From Achromobacter aegrifaciens (GTDB lineage: Bacteria; Pseudomonadota; Gammaproteobacteria; Burkholderiales; Burkholderiaceae_B): DNA of 64,000 nt. Numbering within the stretch: the stretch's first letter is position 1; every line of letters starts with the position of its first letter. The translations under genes and the position numbers were made by a program. The notes under the pieces were generated by a model. It was not told the DNA's origin and made no database searches. It was given only the letters and a program-made list of their open reading frames with translations. Shown here piece after piece: positions 54,241 through 63,592 of this stretch. The DNA lies in NCBI RefSeq assembly GCF_902859735.1, contig NZ_CADIJY010000006.1:1-64000 (forward strand). The letters are read 5' to 3'.

Positions 54241-55224
54241 TCAAGCGGCCCGCACCACATCCCAAGCCACCGCATGACACCGTAACTGCCGCCCGCCCAC
54301 CCCGACAACCACAGGCGCCTCCACCTTGCACTGCTCCCGCGCCATCCCGCACCGAGGATGAAACGTACACCCCGACGGCGGCGAAATAGGATTAGGCACC
54401 TCACCCCCCATCGGCTCCCGATCCCGCCGCGGATCATCCAGGTCCGGAATCGTATCCAGCAGCATCCGCGTATACGGATGCTGTGGCGAGTCGAACAGCT
54501 GATCCGCAGGCGCCTGCTCCACGATGCGCCCCAGATACATCACCGCCACGCTGTCCGACACGTGCCGCACCACCGACAGGTTGTGGCTGATGAACACATA
54601 AGTCAGCCCGAACTCCTTCTGCAGATCCCCCATCAGGTTCAGGATCTGCGCCTGCACCGACACATCCAACGCCGAGGTCGGTTCATCGCACACCAGGAAT
54701 TCCGCCTCCGTCGCCAGCGCCCGCGCGATCGAAATCCGCTGGCGCTGGCCGCCCGAAAACTCGTGCGGAAAGCGGCCGGCGTCGCTGGCGGACAGGCCAA
54801 CCAGTTCCAGCAGCTCGTCCACCCTCCGTCGCGTTTCCGCCGGCGTGGCTCGCAAGCCCAGCGTCGTGATCGGTTCGGCCACGATATTGCCCACCCGCCA
54901 GCGCGGATTCAGGCTGGCGTAGGGGTCCTGGAAGATCATCTGCGGATGCAGCACGCCGCCCTTGCGGTTGCGCCCGTAGCGCAGCGTTCCGCGCGTCGGC
55001 GCCACCAGCCCAACCAGCAGCTTCGCCAGCGTGGACTTGCCGCAGCCCGATTCGCCCACAATGCTCAAAGTTGTACCGCGCGGCACGGATAGCGACACCC
55101 CGTCCACCGCCTTCAAGGTCTGCTCGGGCTGACGCGACAACGTGCGTTCCAGCCAGGGCGGCGACACGTCGAACCAACAGGCCAGGTCATCGGCCCGCAA
55201 CAACACATCATCGTTAAGCGGCAT
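54241..55224 (-). CDS. dppF: Dipeptide/oligopeptide-type ABC ATPase (DppF)
   Basis: This ATPase of a Dpp/Opp-class importer has 327 residues from the ATG at 55224, which follows a strong AAGGAGGAG. Walker A GESGCGKST, signature FSGGQRQR and Walker B LVCDEPTSALD are present. The C-terminal oligopeptide-transporter region with FHPRCGMAREQC carries the usual Cys cluster. It is the last gene of the operon and runs into repeat copy C. Confidence 0.93.
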   Translation of the reverse strand: MPLNDDVLLRADDLACWFDVSPPWLERTLSRQPEQTLKAVDGVSLSVPRGTTLSIVGESGCGKSTLAKLLVGLVAPTRGTLRYGRNRKGGVLHPQMIFQDPYASLNPRWRVGNIVAEPITTLGLRATPAETRRRVDELLELVGLSASDAGRFPHEFSGGQRQRISIARALATEAEFLVCDEPTSALDVSVQAQILNLMGDLQKEFGLTYVFISHNLSVVRHVSDSVAVMYLGRIVEQAPADQLFDSPQHPYTRMLLDTIPDLDDPRRDREPMGGEVPNPISPPSGCTFHPRCGMAREQCKVEAPVVVGVGGRQLRCHAVAWDVVRAA

Positions 55225-56248
55225 GGGCGACTCCTCCTTGATGCAGCCAGCAGGCGCTGACGGTGGCGCCGGCCGGAGATGCGGCCAGCGGCGGGCGCTG
55301 CTGGCCGCAACGCGGCCCCGCCATCGAGCAACGCGGGTGGAAAGCACAGCCGTCGGGCATGGCGTGCAGGCGCGGCATGGCGCCGTCGATCTGGTTCAGC
55401 CGGGCAGCGCGCTGGCGCAGGCCGGGAATCGCATTCATCAGGCCCTGCGTGTACGGATGGCCCGGGCGGCGCAGCACGTCCAGCACCGGTCCGATCTCGA
55501 CGATGCGCCCCGCATACATCACCGCCACGCGGTCCGCGGTCTCGGCGATCACGCCCATGTCGTGCGTCACCAATAGCACCGAAGTGCCCTGCTCGCGACA
55601 CAAGCGCCGCAACAGCGCCGTGATCTGCGCCTGCACCGACACGTCCAGCGCCGTGGTGGGCTCGTCGGCGATGATGAGCGCCGGCCGCGCCGCCAGGGCC
55701 AGCGCAATCACCACGCGCTGGCGCATGCCGCCGGAGAACTGATGCGGATAGTGATCGATGCGCTTGTCCGCCGCCGGGATGCCCACGGCCAGCAGCAGCT
55801 CCAGCGCCCGCTGGCGCGCGGCCTGGGCGCTCACCTTGTCATGGTGGCGGATCGTCTCGACCAACTGGTCGCCAACCGTGAACAGAGGATGCAGGCTGGT
55901 CAGCGGATCCTGGAAGATCGCGCCGATTTCCTTGCCGCGCAAACGCTGGCGCGCCTTGGGCGGCAGGTTGTCGATGCGCCTGCCCGCCAGGTGGATCTCG
56001 CCGCCACCCAGCCGCCCGGGCGGCTCCAGCAGGCCGATCACCGCCATGCCGGTCAGCGACTTGCCGGCGCCGGATTCGCCGACCATGCCCAGGATCTCGC
56101 CCGGCTGGATGTCGAAACTGATGTCGCGTGTGGCAACCAGGACGCCGTGGCGCGTCGGGAACTCGACCGACAGGCCGCGCACCGACAGGGTCGGCGCGGT
56201 GTTGGCCGCGGCCGGCGGCTGCGTGGAGTTGGGAACGAGGGCCATCAT
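55214..56248 (-). CDS. dppD: Dipeptide/oligopeptide-type ABC ATPase (DppD)
   Basis: The 344-residue ATPase partner of DppF has Walker A GESGAGKSL (the usual final Ser/Thr pair reads SL), signature FSGGMRQR, Walker B IIADEPTTALD and C-terminal FHPRCSMAGPRC. It overlaps dppF by 11 bp and starts 4 bp inside the amidohydrolase end. AGGAG lies 7 bp upstream of the double ATG. Confidence 0.93.
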   Translation of the reverse strand: MMALVPNSTQPPAAANTAPTLSVRGLSVEFPTRHGVLVATRDISFDIQPGEILGMVGESGAGKSLTGMAVIGLLEPPGRLGGGEIHLAGRRIDNLPPKARQRLRGKEIGAIFQDPLTSLHPLFTVGDQLVETIRHHDKVSAQAARQRALELLLAVGIPAADKRIDHYPHQFSGGMRQRVVIALALAARPALIIADEPTTALDVSVQAQITALLRRLCREQGTSVLLVTHDMGVIAETADRVAVMYAGRIVEIGPVLDVLRRPGHPYTQGLMNAIPGLRQRAARLNQIDGAMPRLHAMPDGCAFHPRCSMAGPRCGQQRPPLAASPAGATVSACWLHQGGVAHAA

Positions 56249-57735
56249 GACGGACTCCTTGCGGGACGCGGATAGCTGGAGGAAAAAATCTGCTCGGCCG
56301 GCGGATGCCCCCAGGTGCGGTCAGGGTAGCGGGCCACCAGCCCGTCGAACTGCGTCTGCGCCTGCTCTTGCGCCAGGCGCGCATCGAATCCGGGGATCCG
56401 CCCGTCCACCATGACGAAGCGGCCGTCGATCACGACCTGCGATACGTCGCGCCCGCTGCCGCTCACCATCAGCGTCTGGATGGGATCGATCAGCTGGCCG
56501 TTGCGGTCGTGCGAAAAATCGAACACCACGATGTCGGCCTTGGCGCCCACGGCCAGCCGGCCCAGGTCCGGACGGCCCAGGGCGTCAGCCCCGCCCACGG
56601 TGGCGGCGTCGTAGTAGTCCTCGGAGCGGACCGCCTCGGTCGAGCCGTCGGCCACCCGGCACAGCATCATGCCCACCTGCATGTTCAGGACCATGTCGGG
56701 CGGCCAGGTGTCCGTGCCCATGCCGATGTTCACGCCCAGCTTGCGGTAGCGCGCGAACGATTCCAGCGTGGCGCCATGTCGCCCCGACACCAGCGGGCAA
56801 TGCACGATGCTGGCGCCGGCGTCGCGGATGATCTCCAGGTCGCGCCCGGGCCGCTCGATATGGCGCGAACCCGACACATAAGTGCCATGCGGCAGCAAAG
56901 CGCGCTCGGACAGGAAGTCCAGGCTTTGCAGCCATTCCGGCGGGCTCATGCCATGCTGCTCCAGCACCAGGTCGTACTCCAGGCGTGACTGGCAGCAATG
57001 CAGCCGGATCGGGATATTCCGCTCGCGCGCCGCCGCAGCCGATGCGCGCAACAGCGCAGGCGTGCAGGTTTCGATGCGGTCGGGCGACAGCATGGCGCGC
57101 ACGCGGCCGTTGTGACGGCCTTCGATTTCGTCGCAGAAGGCCAGGGCCGCCTCCAGTCCCGCCAAGCCGCGCGCCTCGTCGTAATGACAGCGGATCGTGC
57201 CGCCGGCGTCCACATATGTATGGCCGCTGCGATAGGCCGGTCCCAGGTAGACGCGCAGGCCCAGCTCGCCGGCGGCATTGGCCGCAGACAGGAATTCATC
57301 GCGGGTCTCGCCCCACACTCGGTAGAACAGCGACGCGATCGGCAGCGCCGTCGTGATGCCGTTGCGTATCAGCTGGGCAAACGCGTAGCGCTTCTGGAAT
57401 GCGAGTTCGGCCGCCGTATACATCTCGTACGGCCCCCGCTTCATGTAGGACTCGGGCCAGATGCGGCCCTTCTTCCAGGCGGGCGAGTTGTCGAAGCCCA
57501 GGATGGTCGTGTCCAGGTCGGACAGCGCATCCAGGTCCACGAAACCCGGGCCGATCAGCGCCCGGCCATAGTCGCGACGCTGCGCGACCTGCCCCGGGTA
57601 GCGGTGGCCGACGTAGACGATGCGGTCGCCCTCGAACACCACCTCGCCGTTCTCGTACAGGCAATGGCGGCCGTTCTCGTGGCCCACCACCCAGCGGGCG
57701 GTCAGCAGGATGGGGCCTTGCGGCGCGCTCATCAC
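56245..57735 (-). CDS. Amidohydrolase-family protein lacking the HxH motif
   Basis: This 496-residue TIM-barrel amidohydrolase is related to the chlorohydrolase/deaminase group. The canonical PGxxxxHxH metal motif is replaced: PGFVDLD at 63-69 has Asp67 and Asp69 where His are expected. The other ligands and catalytic positions are kept (His246 in LHCCQS, His283 in PHG, His312 in VHCPLVS, Asp342 in GTDTW). It may bind one metal through the remaining ligands or have a different activity. It sits inside the dpp operon next to a canonical deaminase-like amidohydrolase. Substrate unknown. Confidence 0.82.
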   Translation of the reverse strand: MMSAPQGPILLTARWVVGHENGRHCLYENGEVVFEGDRIVYVGHRYPGQVAQRRDYGRALIGPGFVDLDALSDLDTTILGFDNSPAWKKGRIWPESYMKRGPYEMYTAAELAFQKRYAFAQLIRNGITTALPIASLFYRVWGETRDEFLSAANAAGELGLRVYLGPAYRSGHTYVDAGGTIRCHYDEARGLAGLEAALAFCDEIEGRHNGRVRAMLSPDRIETCTPALLRASAAAARERNIPIRLHCCQSRLEYDLVLEQHGMSPPEWLQSLDFLSERALLPHGTYVSGSRHIERPGRDLEIIRDAGASIVHCPLVSGRHGATLESFARYRKLGVNIGMGTDTWPPDMVLNMQVGMMLCRVADGSTEAVRSEDYYDAATVGGADALGRPDLGRLAVGAKADIVVFDFSHDRNGQLIDPIQTLMVSGSGRDVSQVVIDGRFVMVDGRIPGFDARLAQEQAQTQFDGLVARYPDRTWGHPPAEQIFSSSYPRPARSPS

Positions 57736-58925
57736 GGCGCCTCCGCCAGCGCCCGGCCGTTGCGCGCGACCACGCGCCCGCCCTTGACGACCAGCTTGCG
57801 TTGCGGGCGCGATACGATCGCTTCGGCCACCGTCTCGGCGTCCACCAGCACGAAGTCGGCGTGGCAGCCTGGCGCCAAACCGTAGTCGGACAGGCCCATG
57901 ACCTGCGCATTGCCGTAGGTCGCCACGTGCAGCGCCAGATCCAGCTCGTCGTCGCGACGGAAGTTGTTGCGCAGGCCCACCAGCATGGTCCGTTCCAGCA
58001 TGTCGGGCTTGCCGTAGGGACCCCAGGTATCGCGCATGCCGTCGTTGCCCGTGCAGACCGTGACGCCGGCCGCGTGCAGCTTCGCCACATTGGGCACCGG
58101 CCGCGAGGCCGAGCCCGTGGTCATGATGTGCACGCCGGCCTTCAGCAAACCTTCCGTCAGGGCCTGCACCGCCTGCGTGTCGGGCATGCCCAGACAGAAG
58201 GAATGCGACAGCGTGACCTTGCCCTGCATGCCCAGCGCCAGCACCCGGTCTATGGTCATCTGCATCGAGAACGCGCCGAGTTCGCCCGCTTCGTGCAGAT
58301 GGATGTCGATGGGCTTTCCATGCCGCTGCGCAAGCCCGAAGATGGCGTCCAGATGGCCCTTGGGATCGCGGTCCATGCCGGCCGGGTCCAGCCCGCCCAC
58401 CACTTCCGCGCCCATGCGCAAGGCCTCGTCCATCAGTTCCAGCGTGCCCGGGCGGATCAGCAGCCCGCTCTGCGGGAACGCGACGATCTCCACGTCGATC
58501 TGGTCGCGATACTGTTCGCGCGCGCGCATCACGCCTTCGATCGCGCCCAGTCCAATGTCCGTATCCACGTCCACATGGCTGCGGATATGGCTGGTGCCGT
58601 CGCCGATCGACATCACCAGCTGGCGCGCCGACTGCCGGTACGGATCGATGCCCAGGCGCTTCTTCTCGGCGCGCTCGTTCTCGATCTTGTCGATCAGGCG
58701 CGGGCCGACCTCGTTGCGGTACCAGGGCATGCCGTACATGGTCTTGTCCAGGTGCGCGTGGGCGTCGATCAGGCCCGGCAGCATCAGCGCGCCGCCCCCG
58801 TCCACCACCGGCACGCCGGCGGGCGCCGGCCCGCCCAGCGCCTGGATGCGGCCGTCGCGCACCAACACCGAGGTCATCTCGCCGCCGGCCGGGCGGACTT
58901 GGGTATACAGCGTTGCGTTTTCCAT
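57732..58925 (-). CDS. Cytosine deaminase-like amidohydrolase
   Basis: The 397-residue enzyme has an intact metal site: HAHLDK (His56, His58), HLHE (His209, His211, Glu212), SHSF (His241) and GNDG (Asp295). This pattern fits the cytosine deaminase / N-isopropylammelide hydrolase (AtzC) branch acting on N-heterocycles. It overlaps the next amidohydrolase by 4 bp. Exact substrate not determined. Confidence 0.87.
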   Translation of the reverse strand: MENATLYTQVRPAGGEMTSVLVRDGRIQALGGPAPAGVPVVDGGGALMLPGLIDAHAHLDKTMYGMPWYRNEVGPRLIDKIENERAEKKRLGIDPYRQSARQLVMSIGDGTSHIRSHVDVDTDIGLGAIEGVMRAREQYRDQIDVEIVAFPQSGLLIRPGTLELMDEALRMGAEVVGGLDPAGMDRDPKGHLDAIFGLAQRHGKPIDIHLHEAGELGAFSMQMTIDRVLALGMQGKVTLSHSFCLGMPDTQAVQALTEGLLKAGVHIMTTGSASRPVPNVAKLHAAGVTVCTGNDGMRDTWGPYGKPDMLERTMLVGLRNNFRRDDELDLALHVATYGNAQVMGLSDYGLAPGCHADFVLVDAETVAEAIVSRPQRKLVVKGGRVVARNGRALAEAP

Positions 58926-58949
58926 GGTTCTACTCTTGTCGGTTTGCGT

Positions 58950-59891
58950 TCAGCGCAGGCGGGGGTTCAGGGCGTCGCGCAGCCAGTCGCCCAGCAGGTT
59001 CACCACCAGCACGATCAGGCTCAGGTACAGCGCGGGAAACACCACCACCCACCACTGCCCCGAAAACAGGAACTGGTTGCCCAGGCGGATCAGCGTGCCC
59101 AGCGACGGTTCGGTGGGCGGCATGCCCACGCCCAGGAAGCTGAGCGTGGCCTCGATCAGGATCGCCAGGCCCAGGTTCAGGGTGGCCGTCACCATGACCG
59201 GCGTCAGCGTGTTGGGCAGGATGTGCGTCAGCATGATGCGCAGCGAACTCACGCGGATCAGGCGCGCCGCCTGCACGTATTCCTTGCCGCGCTCCACCAG
59301 GGCCGAAGCCCGCACCGTGCGCGCGTATTGCACCCAGTTGGTCATGGAGATGGCCAGGATCAGGATCACGGCCGACAACGTTTCACGCATGCCGGGCGGC
59401 AACAGCTGGCGGAATACCGCCGTCACCAGGATCGCGACCAGGATCGTCGGGATGCTCAGCAGCGTGTCGCCCAGGCGCATCAGCGCGTTGTCGACCCAGC
59501 CGCCGAAATAGCCCGCCGCCAGCCCCACCAGCAGGCCGATGGCCAGCGACAGCACCACCGTGGCCAACCCGATCACCAGCGACATGCGCGAGCCGTACAG
59601 GATGGCGGACCAGACATCGCGGCCCTGCGTGTCCGTGCCCAGCAGGAACTGCGGGTCCGAGCCGGCCTCCCACACAGGCGGCAGCTCCGCGTTCAACAGG
59701 TCCAGCTGCGCCAGGTCGTAGGGATTCTGCGGCGCGATCCAGGGCGCGAACACGGCCAGCAGCAACACCGCCAGCAGCACGATGCCCGCGCCCATGGCCA
59801 CATAGTCCCGCCTCAAACTCCACCAGAGGTCGCTCTGCAGGAAACGGGCAAGCCGGCCCTGCCCCGTTGCGGAAAATGGCTTAGTGAGCAT
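58950..59891 (-). CDS. dppC: ABC transporter permease (DppC)
   Basis: The 313-residue permease has an N-terminal helix and about five more. The marker LLGTDTQGRDVWSAILYGSRMSL follows the OppC/DppC N-terminal domain, and the EAA-like loop YVQAARLIRVSSLRIMLTHILPN is clear. It overlaps dppB by 11 bp. Confidence 0.94.
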   Translation of the reverse strand: MLTKPFSATGQGRLARFLQSDLWWSLRRDYVAMGAGIVLLAVLLLAVFAPWIAPQNPYDLAQLDLLNAELPPVWEAGSDPQFLLGTDTQGRDVWSAILYGSRMSLVIGLATVVLSLAIGLLVGLAAGYFGGWVDNALMRLGDTLLSIPTILVAILVTAVFRQLLPPGMRETLSAVILILAISMTNWVQYARTVRASALVERGKEYVQAARLIRVSSLRIMLTHILPNTLTPVMVTATLNLGLAILIEATLSFLGVGMPPTEPSLGTLIRLGNQFLFSGQWWVVVFPALYLSLIVLVVNLLGDWLRDALNPRLR

Positions 59892-60873
59892 TGGCGCCTC
59901 CCTTGACGTGCTGGCTGCGCAGGCGCGGGTCGACCACGCCGTACATCATGTCCACCAGCGTGTTCAGCGCCACGAAAATGAAGGACACGATCACCAGATA
60001 GGCGGCCATGACGGGGATGTCCACGAACATGACCGATTGGATGAACAGCAGCCCCATGCCGGGCCACTGGAAGACCGTTTCGGTAATCAGCGCGAAGGCG
60101 ATCAGGTTGCCGATCTGCATGCCGGTCACGGTGATCACCGGCATCAGGCAGTTGCGCAGGGCCAGCCGGAAATGCACGATGCGATCCGGCAGGCCGCGCG
60201 CGCGGGCGAACTTGATGAACTCGGTGCGCAGCGTCTCCAGCATCTCGGCCCGCACCAGGCGCATGATGAGCGTGATCTGGAACAGCGCCAACGTGATGGA
60301 CGGCAGCACCAGCGCGGCGCGGCCCGAGGGCGTGAGCAGGCCGGTGGTCCACCAGCCGATCTTCACCGTGTCGCCGCGCCCAAAGCCCGGCAGCCAGCCC
60401 AGCTGCACCGAGAAGATCAGGATCAGCATGATCCCGACCACGAAGCTGGGCAGCGATATGCCCAGGATGGAAACGAACTGCAGCGCCTGCGCCAGGCGCG
60501 ACTTGCGGTAGATGGCGGTCAGCACGCCCAGCGGCACGCCGATGACCAGCGACAGCAGGGTCGCCATCAGGACCAGTTCGAACGTGGCGGGGAAGCGTTC
60601 GGCCACCAGCGCAAATACGTCCTGCTGGTTGCGGTAGGAAATGCCGAACTCGCCCTGCGCCGCGTTGGTCACGAAGTGCACGAACTGCATGCCCACCGAG
60701 GCGTTCAGACCCAGGCGTTCGCGCAATTCATCGCGCTGCGTCTGCGAGGCCTGCTCGTTGAGCATCATGTCGACGGGGTCGCCGACGAACCGGAAAATCA
60801 CGAAGGCCATCAGCGCCACCGCCAGCATGACGCCGACCGCGTTGAAGACCCGTCTAACTATGAATGCCAGCAT
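59881..60873 (-). CDS. dppB: ABC transporter permease (DppB)
   Basis: The 330-residue permease begins MLAFIVRRVFNAVGVMLAVALMAFVIFR, typical of DppB/OppB. The binding-protein-dependent loop EFIKFARARGLPDRIVHFRLALRN is present. It is followed by dppC with an overlap and preceded by dppA. Confidence 0.94.
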   Translation of the reverse strand: MLAFIVRRVFNAVGVMLAVALMAFVIFRFVGDPVDMMLNEQASQTQRDELRERLGLNASVGMQFVHFVTNAAQGEFGISYRNQQDVFALVAERFPATFELVLMATLLSLVIGVPLGVLTAIYRKSRLAQALQFVSILGISLPSFVVGIMLILIFSVQLGWLPGFGRGDTVKIGWWTTGLLTPSGRAALVLPSITLALFQITLIMRLVRAEMLETLRTEFIKFARARGLPDRIVHFRLALRNCLMPVITVTGMQIGNLIAFALITETVFQWPGMGLLFIQSVMFVDIPVMAAYLVIVSFIFVALNTLVDMMYGVVDPRLRSQHVKGGANAH

Positions 60874-60935
60874 GTGCGGCTCCCCTTCAGACCCTAGTCA
60901 TACGCAGGACCGCCGGCGGGCGGCGGTCCGCGGCG

Positions 60936-62513
60936 TTACTGCATGCGCACGGTCCACAGGCGCGCCTTGTTGTCCGGCATCTGCAGCACCTCGCCCACGT
61001 TCTTGCCCACGGCCCAGGCCATCGGCTGCTGGTGCAGCGGCAGGAAGCGCGCGTCGTCATGCAGCGTCTGCAGCACGTCGGCCATCATCTGCACCCGCTT
61101 GGGACGGTCCATCTCGGCCGCGGCCGCGTCGATCCTGGCGTCCAGCGCCGGATCGCCCCACTGGCCCCAGTTGAAGACGCCGGCCGGGCCGCTGCGGCTA
61201 TGCATCACCTGCAAAAGGATGGACAGCGCGTCGATCTGCGGCTCGTTGGCCCAGCCGTGGATGGTGATGTCGAACTCGCCGCGCGAACGCTTGGGGTTCT
61301 GCAGGGAACGCGGCCCGCTGGCCAGCGAGGCCTTCACGCCGATGCGCGCCCACATGGAGGCGGCGGCCTGGCAGATTTCCTCCTCGTTGACGAACATGTC
61401 GTTCGAACAGAGCAACGACACCGTGAAGCCGTCCGGGTAGCCGGCCTCGGCCAGCAGCTTCTTGGCGCGCGCGGCGTCGAACGGCAGGCGCTCTTCCTGC
61501 TTGGGCTCGTAGCCCGGGATGGACGGCGCCACCAGTGCGCCCGTGGTGCGCGACAGGCCGCGCATCACGCGCTTCTGGATCAGCTCCGGCGACAGCGCCA
61601 TGTACAGCGCCTGGCGCACCTTCAGGTCCTTCAGCGGATTCTTGTCAGTGATGTTGGAGCCGACCAGCTTGTCGCCCAGATTGAAGCCAAAGTACAAGGT
61701 GCGCAGCTCGGTCGAGGCCAGCACCTTGACGTTGGACGCCGCGCGCAGCCGGTCCAGGTCCTGCAGCGGCGCGTTCTCGGTGAAGTTGATATCGCCCGAC
61801 AGCAGCGCCGCGACCCGCGTGGGCGCGGACGCAATGGGCGTGAATTCGATGCGGTCCAGGTTGTGGCGCGGCTTGTCCCACCAGGCGGGGTTGACCACCA
61901 GCACGGTGCGCGTGTCCGGGCGGTACGACTCCACCTTGAAGGGGCCGGTGCCGTTGGCGTTATGCGTGGCATAGCCTTCGATCTTCTTGGCGGCGTCGGT
62001 GGGCTTCAGGCTGTTGTTGTCCACCAGCCATTGGCGGTTGAAGATGAAGATATTGGTCAGGTCGTTGAGCATCAGCGGATACGGATGCGTCATTTCGATG
62101 TCGACCGTATAGTCGTCGACCTTGCGCACCGCCTTGAAGGCCGGCAGGTTGCCCTTCAGCGGCGAGGCCTCGTCCGAGACCCGCGTCATCGACGCCACCA
62201 CGTCGTCCGCCGAGAACGGCGCGCCGTTGTGGAACTTCACCCCCTTGCGCAAATGAAAGCGCAGCACCGTGGGCGACGGCGTCTCCCAGGACTCCGCCAG
62301 CGCGGGCGTGATGTTGAACTTGTCGTCATAGCGGATCAGCGCTTCATACACATGGTTCAGGAACGCCAGGTTGAAGGTGCTGCCGTAGGAATACGGATCC
62401 AGCGAATCCAGGTCCCGCGCCGCGCCCCACTTCAGCGTGTTGGCGGCGCTGGCCCCCGTGATGGCCGACAGCGCGATCACGGCGCCCGCGGTCCACTTGA
62501 GCAAAGTCTTCAT
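60936..62513 (-). CDS. dppA: ABC transporter substrate-binding protein (DppA/SBP family 5)
   Basis: This 525-residue family 5 periplasmic binding protein has a signal peptide ending ITGASA. The SBP_bac_5 pattern LDSLDPYSYGSTFNLAFLNHVYEALIR, LRKGVKFHNGAPFSADDV and KVRQALYMALSPELI is clear. It is the receptor of the Dpp-like importer. The ligand is likely a peptide-like or heterocyclic nitrogen compound given the enzyme genes downstream. Confidence 0.93.
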   Translation of the reverse strand: MKTLLKWTAGAVIALSAITGASAANTLKWGAARDLDSLDPYSYGSTFNLAFLNHVYEALIRYDDKFNITPALAESWETPSPTVLRFHLRKGVKFHNGAPFSADDVVASMTRVSDEASPLKGNLPAFKAVRKVDDYTVDIEMTHPYPLMLNDLTNIFIFNRQWLVDNNSLKPTDAAKKIEGYATHNANGTGPFKVESYRPDTRTVLVVNPAWWDKPRHNLDRIEFTPIASAPTRVAALLSGDINFTENAPLQDLDRLRAASNVKVLASTELRTLYFGFNLGDKLVGSNITDKNPLKDLKVRQALYMALSPELIQKRVMRGLSRTTGALVAPSIPGYEPKQEERLPFDAARAKKLLAEAGYPDGFTVSLLCSNDMFVNEEEICQAAASMWARIGVKASLASGPRSLQNPKRSRGEFDITIHGWANEPQIDALSILLQVMHSRSGPAGVFNWGQWGDPALDARIDAAAAEMDRPKRVQMMADVLQTLHDDARFLPLHQQPMAWAVGKNVGEVLQMPDNKARLWTVRMQ

Positions 62514-62587
62514 GGCTGCAACTCTCCCTTGTGTATCGGTCTGAACTCGCCGGGGTCGGGCCCGGCGCGGTGGGTAAGGCGAAAAGA

Positions 62588-63343
62588 CTAGGAATGCGCG
62601 CCCGGACGGATCAGCGACAACCGCTGCGCGCGCTCCAGGGACGCCAGCGCCAGCACCTGGGCCAGGGCGGCGCGATAGGAATCGATGATGGGCACGGCCG
62701 GCAGGCGCGGCAGGCTGGGCAGGTAGCCGGCCAGCGCGGCGCCCGCCACGATCACCACGTCCGCCCCCTGCGCCACTGCGGCGTCCAGCGCACGGCTGAC
62801 GTGCAAGGCCGACTCGGCCGAACGCGACACGTAGTCCAGGGCATTGCCCGGCAGGGCCAGGATGCCGGCGCAGCGGGACTCCAGCCCCAACTGGCGGATC
62901 TGTTCGCGCAGCATGCCGGGCCAGCGCTGGCCCACCGTCACGATGGCGTAGCGGTCGCCGCGCTGCATGGCGCTCAGGATGGAGGCCTCGGCCATGCCCA
63001 CCACGGGCACGTCCAGGCGTTCGCGCACCGCGCCGATGCCGGGTTCGCCAAAGCAGGCCAGCAGGCAGGCGTCGAATCCGCCGTCAGGCGCCTCGCCTGT
63101 CGCGCGCTCCACGACGTCCAGCACGGCATGGGCGGCAACGGCCGCCTCCGCGCGGCTGGCGATGTAGGCGGGGCCGAACCCGGCGGTGACCGCATGGATG
63201 CGGACCATGTCCCCGTAAAAGGCCTCGGCCTGGCTGGCCAGGCTGGTCGTCAGTTCGGACGTGGTGTTGCCATTGACCACCAGCAGGCGGTAAGGCGCGG
63301 AAAGGGACGGCTCGGTTGCGGCGGCCTGCGGTACAGCGGACAT
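62588..63343 (-). CDS. Asp/Glu/hydantoin racemase family protein
   Basis: The 251-residue product has VVNGNTTSELTTSL near the N terminus and Cys97 in LLACFGEPG, the first catalytic Cys region of this family. The second catalytic Cys region reads VIVAGAALAG, with no Cys at that point. It may use one Cys as in related lyases or isomerases. It is the first gene of the operon facing the GntR regulator. AAAGG lies 7 bp before the ATG. Confidence 0.83.
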   Translation of the reverse strand: MSAVPQAAATEPSLSAPYRLLVVNGNTTSELTTSLASQAEAFYGDMVRIHAVTAGFGPAYIASRAEAAVAAHAVLDVVERATGEAPDGGFDACLLACFGEPGIGAVRERLDVPVVGMAEASILSAMQRGDRYAIVTVGQRWPGMLREQIRQLGLESRCAGILALPGNALDYVSRSAESALHVSRALDAAVAQGADVVIVAGAALAGYLPSLPRLPAVPIIDSYRAALAQVLALASLERAQRLSLIRPGAHS

Positions 63344-63360
63344 GGATCAGCCTTTGTGAA

Positions 63361-63427
63361 TTTGTATACAAACAATCGAACCATTAAAGAACAATAGGAT
63401 CCGTTTTGTATAAAAATTTGTATACGA
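63361..63427. promoter_or_regulatory. GntR/FCD-type operators in the divergent promoter
   Basis: TTGTATACAA (63362-63371, within the 12-bp palindrome TTTGTATACAAA) and TTGTATACGA (63418-63427) fit the TNGTNNACNA pattern of FCD-family GntR regulators. A half-matching TTGTATAAAA lies at 63406-63415. The first is only 19 bp upstream of the racemase start, where a bound protein would block expression of the operon. Confidence 0.65.
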
Positions 63428-63592
63428 TTTATGTCGCCAATGTACTCCGCACAATCTCGCAGACAAGCTATCGCTAACCCTTAGCCCCGGGTGTAGTATG
63501 CTTTCCAGCACAGAGAAAAATGCGCGCCGGCAGCGCCTGCCGGACCATTCCAACACCCAGAAAAGCGCGCAGGCATAGGAGCCAACAAGAAG

